Shown: piece after piece, positions 47,130 through 55,470 of the stretch | Position numbering within the stretch: the stretch's first letter is position 1 | Layout of the letters: the number at the start of each line of letters is the position of its first letter | Assembly: GCF_014189505.1 (NCBI RefSeq) | Contig: NZ_CP050301.1 | Coordinates: forward strand, 3,541,501 to 3,605,500 | Origin: Phyllobacterium sp. 628 | GTDB taxonomy: Bacteria > Pseudomonadota > Alphaproteobacteria > Rhizobiales > Rhizobiaceae | Length of the DNA stretch: 64,000 nt | Direction: 5' to 3' | Notes under the pieces: model-generated | Database searches by the model: none | The model's input: the letters and a program-made list of their open reading frames with translations, nothing else | What the model was told of the DNA's origin: nothing | Program-made: the position numbers and the translations under genes

Positions 47130-47996
47130 GTGAACTGGTTGGGGAAGATCGGTCTGATTGCATCATTCCTTGCGCTGGCCTCCCCAGCCCTGGCGGCTGA
47201 CAACCCGTCAGTTTCCGTTCCAGTCAAACCGCCTGCACCAACAATCAGCCAGATCTGCGCTGCCATCGCCACCCAGGCCGACGGCCACGGTGTGCCCCGC
47301 GACTTCTTCGCCCGGCTGATCTGGAAGGAAAGCCGGTTCGATGATCAGGCACTAAGTCCCGTTGGCGCTCAGGGCATCGCCCAGTTTATGCCGGGCACCG
47401 CCAAGGAGCGGCAACTCGACGACCCGTTCGATTTTGCCAAAGCCTTGCCCGCTTCTGCCGCGCTGCTCAAAGACCTGCGCACCGCCTTTGGCAATTGGGG
47501 ATTGGCTGCGGCCGCCTACAATGCCGGTCCAACCCGTGTCTCCAAATGGATGTCGAGTGGCGGCTTTCTGCCACTCGAAACCGAGGACTATGTCCTTGAT
47601 ATTACGGGGCGTCCCGCCGATGACTTTGCCGCTGGAGCCGAGATTTCCGCAGCGCCGCTCAATGCCAAACTGAGTTTCGACGCTGCCTGCCGCGAACTGC
47701 CAATCATTCGTTCGGCGACCATTTCCATGGCCCAGATCAAGCCCAAACCTTGGGGCATTCAGATTGCCGGTAATTTCCGCCGTTCTGCTGCCGTCAATCA
47801 AATGGAACGGCTGCGGCGGGCTTTTCCGGCTATTTTGAACCAGCATGAGCCCGTCATCAGCCGCTATCGCACGCCCATGGGCCGGCGCGGCATCTACGCG
47901 GTACGCATCGGTGCCGATACACGCGGCGAAGCCAATACCATCTGCGCCCAGCTGCACGGCGCTGGCGGCGCATGTATTGTGCTGCGCAACCGTTGA
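47130..47996 (+). CDS. Lytic transglycosylase with SPOR domain
   Basis: A 288-residue secreted peptidoglycan enzyme. A signal peptide (ALASPALAA, about 15-23) is followed by an SLT domain with catalytic Glu67 in LIWKESRFD, and the motifs GAQGIAQFMPGTA and AAYNAGP. The C-terminal part (about 205-288, WGIQIAGNFRRSAAVNQMERL and GRRGIYAVRIG) resembles a SPOR domain that binds denuded septal glycan. The start is GTG 47130. It is monocistronic and follows the lipid-kinase gene. Confidence 0.9.
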   Translation: MNWLGKIGLIASFLALASPALAADNPSVSVPVKPPAPTISQICAAIATQADGHGVPRDFFARLIWKESRFDDQALSPVGAQGIAQFMPGTAKERQLDDPFDFAKALPASAALLKDLRTAFGNWGLAAAAYNAGPTRVSKWMSSGGFLPLETEDYVLDITGRPADDFAAGAEISAAPLNAKLSFDAACRELPIIRSATISMAQIKPKPWGIQIAGNFRRSAAVNQMERLRRAFPAILNQHEPVISRYRTPMGRRGIYAVRIGADTRGEANTICAQLHGAGGACIVLRNR

Positions 47997-48410
47997 TATT
48001 TGACCATTTGGACAGTTTTACTCGGATTCGGACAACTGACGGGCGCGATATGCAGTGTCTGACACAACCAATACACGAGCGTCCGGCAATAAATTTGCGC
48101 AGGCAAGTATGTCGGCTGCACAGCTGTTCGATATAGTCGCCTAAATGATAGAAAAACTTTTGCTTGCCAAAAAACACTTATTCTAGCAGTCTCAATGCGT
48201 TCGGGCATCTGCGAACACTGGAAGACTGGAAGAACGGCGCGCCGGAACCGCAAGAATACCGGGTCGGGAGAAATCCCGGCAATGATCGGCTCCTTTCCTG
48301 AATTCGAGAACTGCCTGCATGATTTCCGTCGGATGTATTTTACAAAAGACGGTACTACCAATCCCGCAAACCCGGAGGGGAACGCGGTAAGTAAGGAAAA
48401 GGAACGGAGC
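47997..48410. other. Gene-free stretch: leader of the second cold-shock gene
   Basis: An open frame runs through 48195-48410 into the cold-shock gene, but its composition (Arg/Gly-rich, no homology recognised) does not look coding. The segment is most likely promoter plus a long 5' untranslated leader, as usual for cold-shock mRNAs. I see no strong hairpin or repeat. Confidence 0.4.
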
Positions 48411-48626
48411 ATGGCACAGACCGGTACGGTCAAATTCTTCAACAGTGAAAAAGGCTTTGGCTTTATCAAACCGGATGATGGCGCGGCGGACATTTTTGTC
48501 CATATTTCCGCAGTCCAGGCATCTGGCCTCACAGGTCTCGCAGACAATCAGAAGGTTTCCTTCGATACCGAGCCAGACCGCCGCGGCAAGGGCCCGAAAG
48601 CCGTCAACATCACGGTTTCGGAATAA
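48411..48626 (+). CDS. Cold-shock protein (CspA family), second copy
   Basis: A 71-residue single cold-shock domain: KGFGFIKPDDGAADIFVHIS carries RNP1 and RNP2. GGAACGGAGC gives the Shine-Dalgarno at the 48411 ATG. It differs from the first copy by a more acidic and Lys-rich middle, and its expression may differ. A terminator follows directly. Confidence 0.93.
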   Translation: MAQTGTVKFFNSEKGFGFIKPDDGAADIFVHISAVQASGLTGLADNQKVSFDTEPDRRGKGPKAVNITVSE

Positions 48627-48631
48627 GCAAG

Positions 48632-48658
48632 AACCCCCGGCCAAAATCGGGGGTTTCT
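48632..48658 (+). terminator. Intrinsic terminator of second cold-shock gene
   Basis: AACCCCCG-GCCAAAAT-CGGGGGTT followed by TCTCC, six bases after the stop codon. The T run is weak. Confidence 0.7.
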
Positions 48659-48832
48659 CCATGGCGATACGAAACGAACCGGCTGCCTGAAAGGCCGCTT
48701 CTCCGCAACTTTGCCATATTGTGCGGCGTTTTTCCTGAAATGACCGCCTTCCGACGCGCTTACGCTTGCGTCCTGCCTTTGATTTGCTGATATTTTATAT
48801 TGTAATGTGGATGTCTCTTGCCGGAATGGCGG

Positions 48833-48857
48833 GAACGAAACCGCATATGTTTCGTTC
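48833..48857. promoter_or_regulatory. Perfect 9-bp inverted repeat upstream of BA14K gene
   Basis: GAACGAAAC (48833-48841) and GTTTCGTTC (48849-48857) flank CGCATAT. This is a likely operator or activator site 126 bp before the start codon. The rest of the gap 48627-48982 is AT-richer promoter DNA without other clear structure. Confidence 0.5.
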
Positions 48858-48982
48858 AGGTTGCATTCATTCTGGGAAGTTTAAATTTACATTCACGGCT
48901 GGCGCCCCCACTTGAAAGTCCAGCCCAACACGATCAGGCGGTTCGATAAAGTTTCGCCAAGGATGCTTCAAAGGAGGCACAA

Positions 48983-49444
48983 ATGATTAAAGGTATGAAA
49001 ATTGCCATTCTCGCAACGGCCGCTTTTGCGACGATTGCCGTTCCACTCGCTACATCGGCATCGGCTGATGACTGGGGCTGGCGCCGGCATGGTGGCTATT
49101 ACGACGGTTATCGCGGCGATCGCGGCTACTATCGCCACCATCGGCGCGGCGGCGGTGACGCTCTGGCCGCAGGCGCCATTGGTCTGGCTGCCGGTGCTCT
49201 GATCGGCGGCGCATTGGCCCAGCCACGCGAACCCGAGGTGATCTATCGCGACTATGATGATCGCCCCGTTTATCGCGCCCCGGTTCGCGTTTATCGCGAA
49301 GTACGGCCAGCCTATTATGGCGGCGCCCGTCCCTGGTCACCGGGATGGTACCGTTATTGTGCTGACCGCTACCGTTCGTTCAATCCAGGCACGGGTACAT
49401 TCCGTGGCTATGATGGACGCGACTACTTCTGCACCGTCAACTGA
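48983..49444 (+). CDS. BA14K family immunoreactive-type envelope protein
   Basis: A 153-residue secreted or membrane-anchored protein. A signal peptide (1-28, ends TSASADD) precedes a Tyr/Arg/Gly-rich stretch, a hydrophobic glycine segment (LAAGAIGLAAGALIGGALA, about 61-79) and the C-terminal BA14K motif YCADRYRSFNPGTGTFRGYD (112-131) with two Cys. Homologues in Brucella are the 14-kDa immunoreactive, lectin-like protein needed for smooth LPS and virulence. AAGGAGGCACAA precedes the start. The precise function here is unknown. Confidence 0.88.
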   Translation: MIKGMKIAILATAAFATIAVPLATSASADDWGWRRHGGYYDGYRGDRGYYRHHRRGGGDALAAGAIGLAAGALIGGALAQPREPEVIYRDYDDRPVYRAPVRVYREVRPAYYGGARPWSPGWYRYCADRYRSFNPGTGTFRGYDGRDYFCTVN

Positions 49445-49472
49445 TCTTCAGAGATCAATCTGCAAATTCAAA

Positions 49473-49502
49473 AGGCCGCCGGAGTAATCCGGCGGCCTTT
49501 TC
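49473..49502. terminator. Bidirectional terminator, BA14K / MBL hydrolase
   Basis: A perfect 11-bp stem AGGCCGCCGGA-GTAA-TCCGGCGGCCT with TTTT on the plus strand and AAAA on the other side (TTTT on minus). It lies between convergent genes and can serve both. Confidence 0.9.
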
Positions 49503-49503
49503 C

Positions 49504-50151
49504 TTATTCCTCGAGAAACGGATTGGTGCGGCGCTCTTCACCGAAACGGCCACCCGGGCCATGCCCGCAGATGAACCCGATATCGTCACCAAGCGGCAAA
49601 AGCTTGTTTTTGATCGAGTTCATAAGCGTCTCGTGATCGCCGCCGGGTAAATCTGTTCGTCCGACCGAGCCATTGAACAACACATCACCCACATGCGCGA
49701 ATTTGGCTGCGCGGTTATAATAGACCACATGCCCCGGCGCATGGCCCGGACAATGCAGGACCTCAAAGACATGTGAGCCAAAGGAAACCGTATCGCCGTC
49801 CTTCAACCAGCGGTCAGGCGTACAATTGCGAACACCACTTCCTTCAATGCCATATTGCGCGGCCTTGGCTTCCAAGCTGTCGAGCAGGAATTTATCAGCC
49901 TCATGCGGGCCGATAATATCGACACCAAGCGCCTCTTTCATATCCATGGCGCCGGCTGCATGGTCGATATGGCCATGTGTAATCCAGATCGCATCAATGG
50001 TGATGCCGTTCGTGCGGATTGCGCCGAGCACCTGCTCATTGTCCCCACCGGGATCAATCAGCACACCGTGCTTGTCATCGCTGTCAAAGAGGATTGTGCA
50101 GTTCTGCTGAAAGGCCGTAACGGGGATAATACCGGCCTGCAATTGTCCCAT
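49504..50151 (-). CDS. MBL-fold metallohydrolase (glyoxalase II-like, YcbL)
   Basis: A 215-residue metallo-beta-lactamase-fold hydrolase. THGHIDHAAG (dinuclear zinc HxHxDH motif), the further His of HCPGHAPGHV, Asp in VGDVLFNGSVG and CGHGPGG complete the site. Relatives are YcbL-type or hydroxyacyl-glutathione hydrolases. ATG 50151 is preferred over TTG 50160. The substrate is not known. Confidence 0.9.
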   Translation of the reverse strand: MGQLQAGIIPVTAFQQNCTILFDSDDKHGVLIDPGGDNEQVLGAIRTNGITIDAIWITHGHIDHAAGAMDMKEALGVDIIGPHEADKFLLDSLEAKAAQYGIEGSGVRNCTPDRWLKDGDTVSFGSHVFEVLHCPGHAPGHVVYYNRAAKFAHVGDVLFNGSVGRTDLPGGDHETLMNSIKNKLLPLGDDIGFICGHGPGGRFGEERRTNPFLEE

Positions 50152-50205
50152 TTCACTCAAACCTTATGCTTTCGTCACGTGATATGGATAAGGCTTTAAC
50201 CCAAA

Positions 50206-50233
50206 TAAAAAGGGCGGCCAATGGGACCGCCCT
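50206..50233 (-). terminator. Intrinsic terminator of the small hydrophobic protein gene
   Basis: On the minus strand AGGGCGG-TCCCATTGG-CCGCCCT followed by TTTTTATTT, about 25 bp after the stop of the gene ending at 50259. Confidence 0.8.
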
Positions 50234-50258
50234 CGAAATCATGTGTATCAGGTCCAGA

Positions 50259-50570
50259 TCAGGTCTTTGCCAGCGCGTTTTTGATCGCACCAACAATCGC
50301 TGTAAGGATGAGACCGCCAACACCGCCACCGGCAACGTTGGAGATGATCGTACCGATATCGAGTCCTGATGAGTTTACCGCGTCTGTTACAGCTGTAGCG
50401 CCAGTAGCGCCAAGATATGGCAACAAGAAACCACCTACTAGTCCACCAACACCGCCAGCAATTGTATTGCCGGTAGGGCCTAGTGTCAGGTTTTTTAGAA
50501 TACCGCCGACAATATTGCCGCCGACAGCCCCTGATATAAGTTGGATGATAAGAGGAAGAAGCGCACCCAT
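50259..50570 (-). CDS. Small glycine-zipper-like hydrophobic protein, unknown function
   Basis: A 103-residue protein rich in Gly, Ala, Ile and Leu. The sequence alternates hydrophobic stretches with GxxxG spacing (SGAVGGNIVGGILKN, AGGVGGLVGGFLLPYLG, SNVAGGGVGGLILTAI). It could insert in or associate with the membrane. I do not recognise a named family beyond similar small rhizobial proteins. The start at 50570 (MGALLPLIIQL) is preferred to 50606, which would add a charged leader. It has its own terminator. Confidence 0.65.
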   Translation of the reverse strand: MGALLPLIIQLISGAVGGNIVGGILKNLTLGPTGNTIAGGVGGLVGGFLLPYLGATGATAVTDAVNSSGLDIGTIISNVAGGGVGGLILTAIVGAIKNALAKT

Positions 50571-50749
50571 AATTGACACCCCGTCAACGTTTCGCGCCAG
50601 ACTCATGCCTGACCATTGGCATGTTGACTAAGTTTTAGGCAATGTCAAACCAGTTGACACCTCAATAAAGAGGTATCAACCGATTGTTTTCATTGGCAAG
50701 CTTGGAGTATCGGACAGAACGCGCTCTATTTGCTGTCCAATGCCCGGAG

Positions 50750-51640
50750 TTATTCAGCTGCCGCTTTCTTGGGAGTTACTTCGGACGCATAGTCATTCAT
50801 CAAGTTGATGGCGATCTCGCCAACCGTGAAGCGGTAGGGTCCGATCTCCGAAACAGGCGTCACTTCAGCAGCTGTACCTGTCAGGAAGCATTGTTCGAAG
50901 CCTTCCAGCTCTTCCGGCATGATGACGCGTTCAACGACTTCATAGCCCCGGCGCTTGGCCAGATCGATAACCGTGCGGCGTGTGATACCATCCAGGAAAC
51001 AATCCGGCTTCGGTGTGTGAATGACACCATCTTTCACGAAAAACACGTTGGCACCCGTGGCTTCGGCAACCTGACCACGCCAATCGAGCATCAGCGCATC
51101 CGCATAGCCCTTGGCTTCGGCTGCATGCTTGGAAATGGTGCAGATCATATAAAGTCCGGCGGCCTTCGACTTGGAAGGAGCGGTCTTCGGGTCCGGACGG
51201 CGATACTCGGCCATATCGAGACGAATACCTTTGAGCTTTTGCGCAGGATCAAAATAACTCGGCCACTGCCAGATCGCGATGGCGACATTGATCCTGTTGT
51301 TCTGGGCCGAAACGCCCATCGATTCACTGCCGCGCCAAGCGATCGGACGCACATAGGCATCCTGAAAGCCCTGCTTGGCCAAAAGCTTGCGGCAAGCATC
51401 ATTCAGCTCTTCTACCGAATAAGGCACCGTGAAGCCAAGAATGCGTGCTGATTCGTGCAGGCGTTCCGTATGTTCGTTGAGCTTGAAAATTTCGCCGCCA
51501 TAGGCGCGCTCACCTTCAAAGACGGAGCTTGCATAATGCAGGCCATGAGTCAGCACGTGAACCTTCGCATCTGCCCATTGAACGAATTCACCGTTCATCC
51601 AGATGTAACCTTCAAGCTGATCAAATGGAACGGATGCCAT
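50750..51640 (-). CDS. ilvE: Branched-chain amino acid aminotransferase
   Basis: A 296-residue class IV PLP transaminase making Val, Leu and Ile from their 2-oxo acids. The pattern HGLHYASSVFEGERAY (about 32-47), KAAGLY with the PLP Lys (about 159) and FLTGTAAEVTPV are diagnostic. The start at 51640 has GGAGGAAAAC upstream; in-frame sequence to 51763 is leader. It precedes the MarR/OmpR/kinase cluster on the opposite strand, as in other rhizobia. Confidence 0.93.
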   Translation of the reverse strand: MASVPFDQLEGYIWMNGEFVQWADAKVHVLTHGLHYASSVFEGERAYGGEIFKLNEHTERLHESARILGFTVPYSVEELNDACRKLLAKQGFQDAYVRPIAWRGSESMGVSAQNNRINVAIAIWQWPSYFDPAQKLKGIRLDMAEYRRPDPKTAPSKSKAAGLYMICTISKHAAEAKGYADALMLDWRGQVAEATGANVFFVKDGVIHTPKPDCFLDGITRRTVIDLAKRRGYEVVERVIMPEELEGFEQCFLTGTAAEVTPVSEIGPYRFTVGEIAINLMNDYASEVTPKKAAAE

Positions 51641-51692
51641 GTTTTCCTCCAGGCGTTTGATTCCTGATAATTCGAACGGGTTTGAGACGACG

Positions 51693-51717
51693 CCAATTGT
51701 TCCCGTTTTACAATTGG
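51693..51717. promoter_or_regulatory. Perfect inverted repeat upstream of ilvE
   Basis: CCAATTGT (51693-51700) and ACAATTGG (51710-51717) flank a 9-bp spacer, 53 bp before the ilvE start. The 25-bp dyad is a plausible operator for a dimeric regulator such as an Lrp or LysR protein. The regulator is not known. Confidence 0.45.
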
Positions 51718-51923
51718 TGGACCATGGCCCGCTACAGCGCCGCACCTTCGTCTGAACGTGCAAGAGACGCTGTACATTCTGAACAAACGCCCAACCCTTT
51801 GCGGAGTTGTGCGAACGGCAATATGCGTTTCAATGAGGAAAAATGTCCCAGAAACACTTATTGGCTTTTCGTTTCATTCAAAATGTGGCCAACAGCTTGC
51901 CAAAAATTATCAGCAGTCTAAAA

Positions 51924-51946
51924 TTAAGTCAACAAAGCTGACATAA
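51924..51946. promoter_or_regulatory. MarR operator candidate
   Basis: TTAAGTCA-ACAAAGC-TGACATAA is an imperfect dyad (exact arms GTCA/TGAC) 36 bp before the MarR start. Self-regulation by the MarR protein is possible. Weak evidence. Confidence 0.35.
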
Positions 51947-51981
51947 TTTTCAGCACACATGTTTGAGAGCGGGAGCCCTGT

Positions 51982-52485
51982 ATGAAATCTTATACACCAG
52001 ATCGGCACATTGAGACAGCCCTGACCAAGGAAGACGCGCGTGAACTGGACATCATCGAGCTGTTTTTCTTTGCCTATCGCGACTTCACCGCCGATCCGGA
52101 TCTGATTCTGGAAAAGCTTGCCTTTGGCCGGGCGCACCACCGTGTCCTCTATTTCATCAACCGCAAACCCGGGATGACCGTAGCGGAACTTCTCGACGTG
52201 CTGCAGATCACCAAGCAAAGCCTGGCGCGCGTTCTCAAGCAATTGATCGATACGGATCACGTGGTACAGATACCCGGACCGCGCGACCGGCGGCAGCGCG
52301 AACTCTACCCCACGATGAAAGGCCGCGAACTTGCACTTGAGCTTGCCGCACCGCAATCACGCCGCATTGGCAGTGCATTGGAGCAAATCGGTCCAGCTGA
52401 CCGGGCAATGATTGAACGTTTCCTCAAGGCGATGGTCAATCCCGGCCAGTGGCAACAGATCGACAGCCTGCCACAGGCAGGCTAG
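51982..52485 (+). CDS. MarR family regulator (PetP-like)
   Basis: A 167-residue winged-helix regulator. The DNA-binding region is TVAELLDVLQITKQSLARVLKQLIDTDHVVQIPGPRDRRQRE. A MarR gene immediately before an OmpR-type response regulator is the petP-petR arrangement described in Rhodobacter. The name is therefore by context, and the regulon is not known. The upstream half of a dyad suggests autoregulation. Confidence 0.87.
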   Translation: MKSYTPDRHIETALTKEDARELDIIELFFFAYRDFTADPDLILEKLAFGRAHHRVLYFINRKPGMTVAELLDVLQITKQSLARVLKQLIDTDHVVQIPGPRDRRQRELYPTMKGRELALELAAPQSRRIGSALEQIGPADRAMIERFLKAMVNPGQWQQIDSLPQAG

Positions 52486-52566
52486 ACTTTAGCCGCATAC
52501 GGATCGGGACGTCCGGGGATATTTTAGGGCGGGCGCAAATGCCCGGAGAGAGAAGGAAAGATTTTG

Positions 52567-53268
52567 GTGAGTGAAGAACTTCCGCTTTCAGACGATGCGC
52601 CACACCTGCTCATTGTCGATGACGACACCCGAATTCGCAATCTACTGTCGCAATATCTGACGGGCAGCGGTTTTCGTATTACGGTGGCTGCCAATGCGGA
52701 CGAGGCACGGCGCAAGCTTGCCGGCATTGACTATGATCTTCTGATCCTTGACGTCATGATGCCCGGCGAAAGCGGCGTGGCTCTGACCCAGTCGCTGCGT
52801 CAGGAAAAGAACGTGCCTATCCTCATGCTGACGGCGCTATCGGAAACCGACAGCCGCATTACCGGTCTCGAAGCTGGCGCCGATGATTATCTGCCCAAGC
52901 CGTTCGACCCGCGTGAATTGATCCTGCGTATCAACAACATTCTGCGGCGCGGCGCCCCGGCAACACAGGCCAAGATCGAACAGATCGTTTTTGGCCCCTA
53001 TACATTTGTCATTGCCAAGCGTGAACTGAAGCGTTCGGGCGAGCTTATTCGCCTGACCGACCGCGAGCAGGATATCATGGCTATCTTTGCCGCGCGTGCC
53101 GGTGAAACCGTGCCGCGTCATGAACTGACCGGCCAGGAAGGCGATGTTGGCGAGCGAACCATCGACGTGCAGATCAACCGACTGCGCCGCAAGATCGAGA
53201 ACGACCCGGCCAATCCGGTTTGGTTGCAGACGGTGCGTGGCGTCGGCTATAAACTGAGCGTGGAGTAG
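52567..53268 (+). CDS. OmpR-type response regulator (PetR-like)
   Basis: A 233-residue two-component regulator: receiver domain (13-125) with phosphoacceptor Asp62 in LILDVMMPG and Lys in LPKPFDP, then a winged-helix output domain ending RRKIENDPANPVWLQTVRGV. The start is GTG 52567 (or TTG 52564) with AAGGAAAG upstream. It follows the MarR gene by 81 bp and precedes the histidine kinase by 69 bp, so the three are likely one unit. Confidence 0.9.
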   Translation: MSEELPLSDDAPHLLIVDDDTRIRNLLSQYLTGSGFRITVAANADEARRKLAGIDYDLLILDVMMPGESGVALTQSLRQEKNVPILMLTALSETDSRITGLEAGADDYLPKPFDPRELILRINNILRRGAPATQAKIEQIVFGPYTFVIAKRELKRSGELIRLTDREQDIMAIFAARAGETVPRHELTGQEGDVGERTIDVQINRLRRKIENDPANPVWLQTVRGVGYKLSVE

Positions 53269-53337
53269 CGTTCGGTATTCATTGATCCGGGCGCTGCACC
53301 GGACAGCAACCACGATGCGCGAGCGGGCACTGATCAC

Positions 53338-54750
53338 ATGGCACAAACCGACAGTGCAAAACGCGCATTGGCAGTCAGGCAGCGGCATTGGCGGCGCAGG
53401 CGAAGCACGCTGCTCGGCCCCTGGCGCAAGTTCTCCCGCTGGCTGGCCCAGCGGATGCCTAAAAGGCTTTATGCCCGCTCCCTGATTATCATCATCGCCC
53501 CGATGGTGCTGCTGCAATCGGTGATCGCCTTCGTCTTCATGGAACGGTACTGGCAGACGGTAACCCAGCGCCTGTCCACGGCGGTTGTCCGGGACATTTC
53601 CGGCATCATCGACATGATGGACACCTATCCGCAGGATCCGGGTTACGAGAACCTCATACGCATTTCACGCGAACGGTTGTCCCTCAACATTTCCATTCTA
53701 CCGCCTGATCCGCTGCCCGCCCCGGGACCAAAACCGTTTTTCTCTGTTCTGGACGAACCTTTGAGTGCGGAGATCACCCGGCAGATCAACCGGCCGTTCT
53801 GGATAGATACAATCGGCGATTCCGACTTGCTGGAAATCCGCATCCAGCTAGAGGGCAAAGTCTTGCGGGTGTTTGCCCGGCGCAGTCAGGCGTATGCCTC
53901 GAACACCCTCATTCTGCTCGTTTGGATGTCTGGCTCCGCGCTGGTCCTACTTGCCATCGCGATTCTGTTCCTACGCAACCAGATCAAGCCGATCCAGCAA
54001 TTGGCTGCCGCAGCAGACAGTTTCGGCAAGGGCCGTGCCCCGCCGCCAGACTTTAAACCGCGTGGCGCCGAAGAAGTGCGCCGTGCAGGCGCCGCCTTCA
54101 TTGTCATGCGCGAACGCATCGAGCGTCAGATCGAACAGCGTACGACCATGCTCAGCGGCGTCAGTCATGACCTGCGCACCATTCTGACCCGGTTCAAGCT
54201 GCAGCTCGCACTGGTCGGCCACAAGGTGGACACGGATGCGATGGAGCAGGACATTGACGACATGCAATCCATGCTGGAGGGCTATCTGGCCTTTGCCCGC
54301 AGCGAGGCGGAGGAAGAAACCGGCACGTTCAATCTCGAACGTCTGTTCGCCAAGCTGAAGGAAGAAGGCCTGTTGCTGGAGCGCGGCTTCAAATCAAGCA
54401 TTCGCGGCGAACCGGAAATTCAGGTCCGGCCCAACGCGTTTTCGCGACTTGTCTCCAATCTGGTGTCGAATTCATTCCGCTATGCCAGGAACGTCGCCGT
54501 CGCTGCCGATCACCGCGAAGGTTGGCTGAGCATCACAATCGATGACGATGGCTCTGGCATCCCCAAAGATATGCGCGACGAAGTGTTCAAGCCATTTTTC
54601 CGGCTGGACGAAGCACGCAATCAGGATGCGAGTGGAACAGGGCTTGGCCTCGCCATTGCGCTCGACATCGCCCGCAGCCATGGTGGCGATATCACACTGG
54701 ATGAAAGCCCGATGGGTGGCCTGCGCGCGGTTGTTCGTATTCCGGCATAG
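53338..54750 (+). CDS. Sensor histidine kinase (EnvZ-type)
   Basis: A 470-residue inner-membrane kinase, probable partner of the preceding response regulator. Transmembrane segments lie at about 48-68 and 189-211 with a periplasmic domain between them, then a HAMP region, the phosphorylated His277 in SGVSHDLRTILTRFKLQL, and ATPase boxes N (NLVSNSFRYA), G1 (DDDGSGIP) and G2 (GTGLGLAIA). The basic N-terminus (about 1-45) is longer than usual. The stimulus is unknown. Confidence 0.92.
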   Translation: MAQTDSAKRALAVRQRHWRRRRSTLLGPWRKFSRWLAQRMPKRLYARSLIIIIAPMVLLQSVIAFVFMERYWQTVTQRLSTAVVRDISGIIDMMDTYPQDPGYENLIRISRERLSLNISILPPDPLPAPGPKPFFSVLDEPLSAEITRQINRPFWIDTIGDSDLLEIRIQLEGKVLRVFARRSQAYASNTLILLVWMSGSALVLLAIAILFLRNQIKPIQQLAAAADSFGKGRAPPPDFKPRGAEEVRRAGAAFIVMRERIERQIEQRTTMLSGVSHDLRTILTRFKLQLALVGHKVDTDAMEQDIDDMQSMLEGYLAFARSEAEEETGTFNLERLFAKLKEEGLLLERGFKSSIRGEPEIQVRPNAFSRLVSNLVSNSFRYARNVAVAADHREGWLSITIDDDGSGIPKDMRDEVFKPFFRLDEARNQDASGTGLGLAIALDIARSHGGDITLDESPMGGLRAVVRIPA

Positions 54751-54793
54751 TATTATTCTGGCATAGCATATCGCACGGTGAATTCTCATACTG

Positions 54794-54841
54794 CCAATGG
54801 CGTATTTTCTCTTGCAGAAATTACGCCATTGGCGTATATAC
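54794..54841 (+). promoter_or_regulatory. HigBA promoter with palindromic operators
   Basis: GCCAATGGCGTA (54794-54805) is inverted exactly at 54823-54834 (TACGCCATTGGC), and the second copy forms part of a full palindrome ACGCCA-T-TGGCGT (54824-54836). TATATAC (54836-54842) may be the -10 box. Repression by the antitoxin is expected. Confidence 0.75.
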
Positions 54842-54845
54842 GGAC

Positions 54846-55169
54846 ATGAAAATCGTTCGCACCAAACGCTATCTCAAAGATCTGAAAAGACTTGGCGTCT
54901 CCGATGCAGACGTCAACAAGTTGGAGCATTCAATCGCTGTGGATCCCTTTGCGGGGGATGTCATACAAGGCCTTGAAGGTTTGCGGAAAATACGGTTTTC
55001 CATTGGCAATAAGGGCAAAAGCGGTGGTGGGCGAGCCATCTATTATTTGATGATCTCGGATGATCTGGCCATCATGATTTTTGCCTATCGAAAATCGGAA
55101 CAGGCCGACCTCACACCGGATCAACGCAAGGCGGCGCTGATAATGCTAAGGGAGCTCAAAAATGACTGA
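54846..55169 (+). CDS. Toxin of type II system (RelE/HigB-like)
   Basis: A 107-residue toxin of the RelE/ParE superfamily, HigB/RelE-NadT-like. The core is RYLKDLKRLGVSD, DVIQGLEGLRKIRF, RAIYYLMISDDLAIMIFAYRKSEQADLT. It is expected to cleave mRNA on the ribosome. Toxin-first order and 8-bp overlap with the antitoxin gene fit HigBA systems. Confidence 0.87.
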   Translation: MKIVRTKRYLKDLKRLGVSDADVNKLEHSIAVDPFAGDVIQGLEGLRKIRFSIGNKGKSGGGRAIYYLMISDDLAIMIFAYRKSEQADLTPDQRKAALIMLRELKND

Positions 55170-55470
55170 TAAAAAGACTGAGTTTGGTGAAGGCATTTTG
55201 CAGGGATTGGAAGAAGCCCTCGCTTGGAAGCGCGGCGAAATTGCCCTCGAAACCGTTAATATCGACCCCATGCCGCCCGAACGGATCAAGGAAATTCGCA
55301 AGCGTTATTCAAAGTCCACAAAGGATTTTGAACGCCGCTTTGGTATCCCCGCTGCAACCATGAACAACTGGGAACAGGGCCGCCGCAAGCCTGACCCGGC
55401 GGGGCGATTGCTTCTAAAAGTTATCGAGGAATCTCCGGCAGCGGTCGAGAAGGCTCTTCATGCCGCCTAG
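55162..55470 (+). CDS. Antitoxin with HTH domain (HigA/NadS-like)
   Basis: A 102-residue antitoxin. A Cro-type helix-turn-helix (PPERIKEIRKRYSKSTKDFERRF-like region, about 38-85, with AATMNNWEQGRRKPDPAG) binds the operator. It overlaps the toxin gene by 8 bp, so the pair is translationally coupled. Its stop interlocks with the stop of csaA on the other strand. Confidence 0.88.
   Translation: MTDKKTEFGEGILQGLEEALAWKRGEIALETVNIDPMPPERIKEIRKRYSKSTKDFERRFGIPAATMNNWEQGRRKPDPAGRLLLKVIEESPAAVEKALHAA

Noticed and set aside
48195-48410. In-frame extension of the second cold-shock gene by 72 codons
   Set aside because: The added residues are not cold-shock-like, and the Shine-Dalgarno and family length fix the start at 48411.
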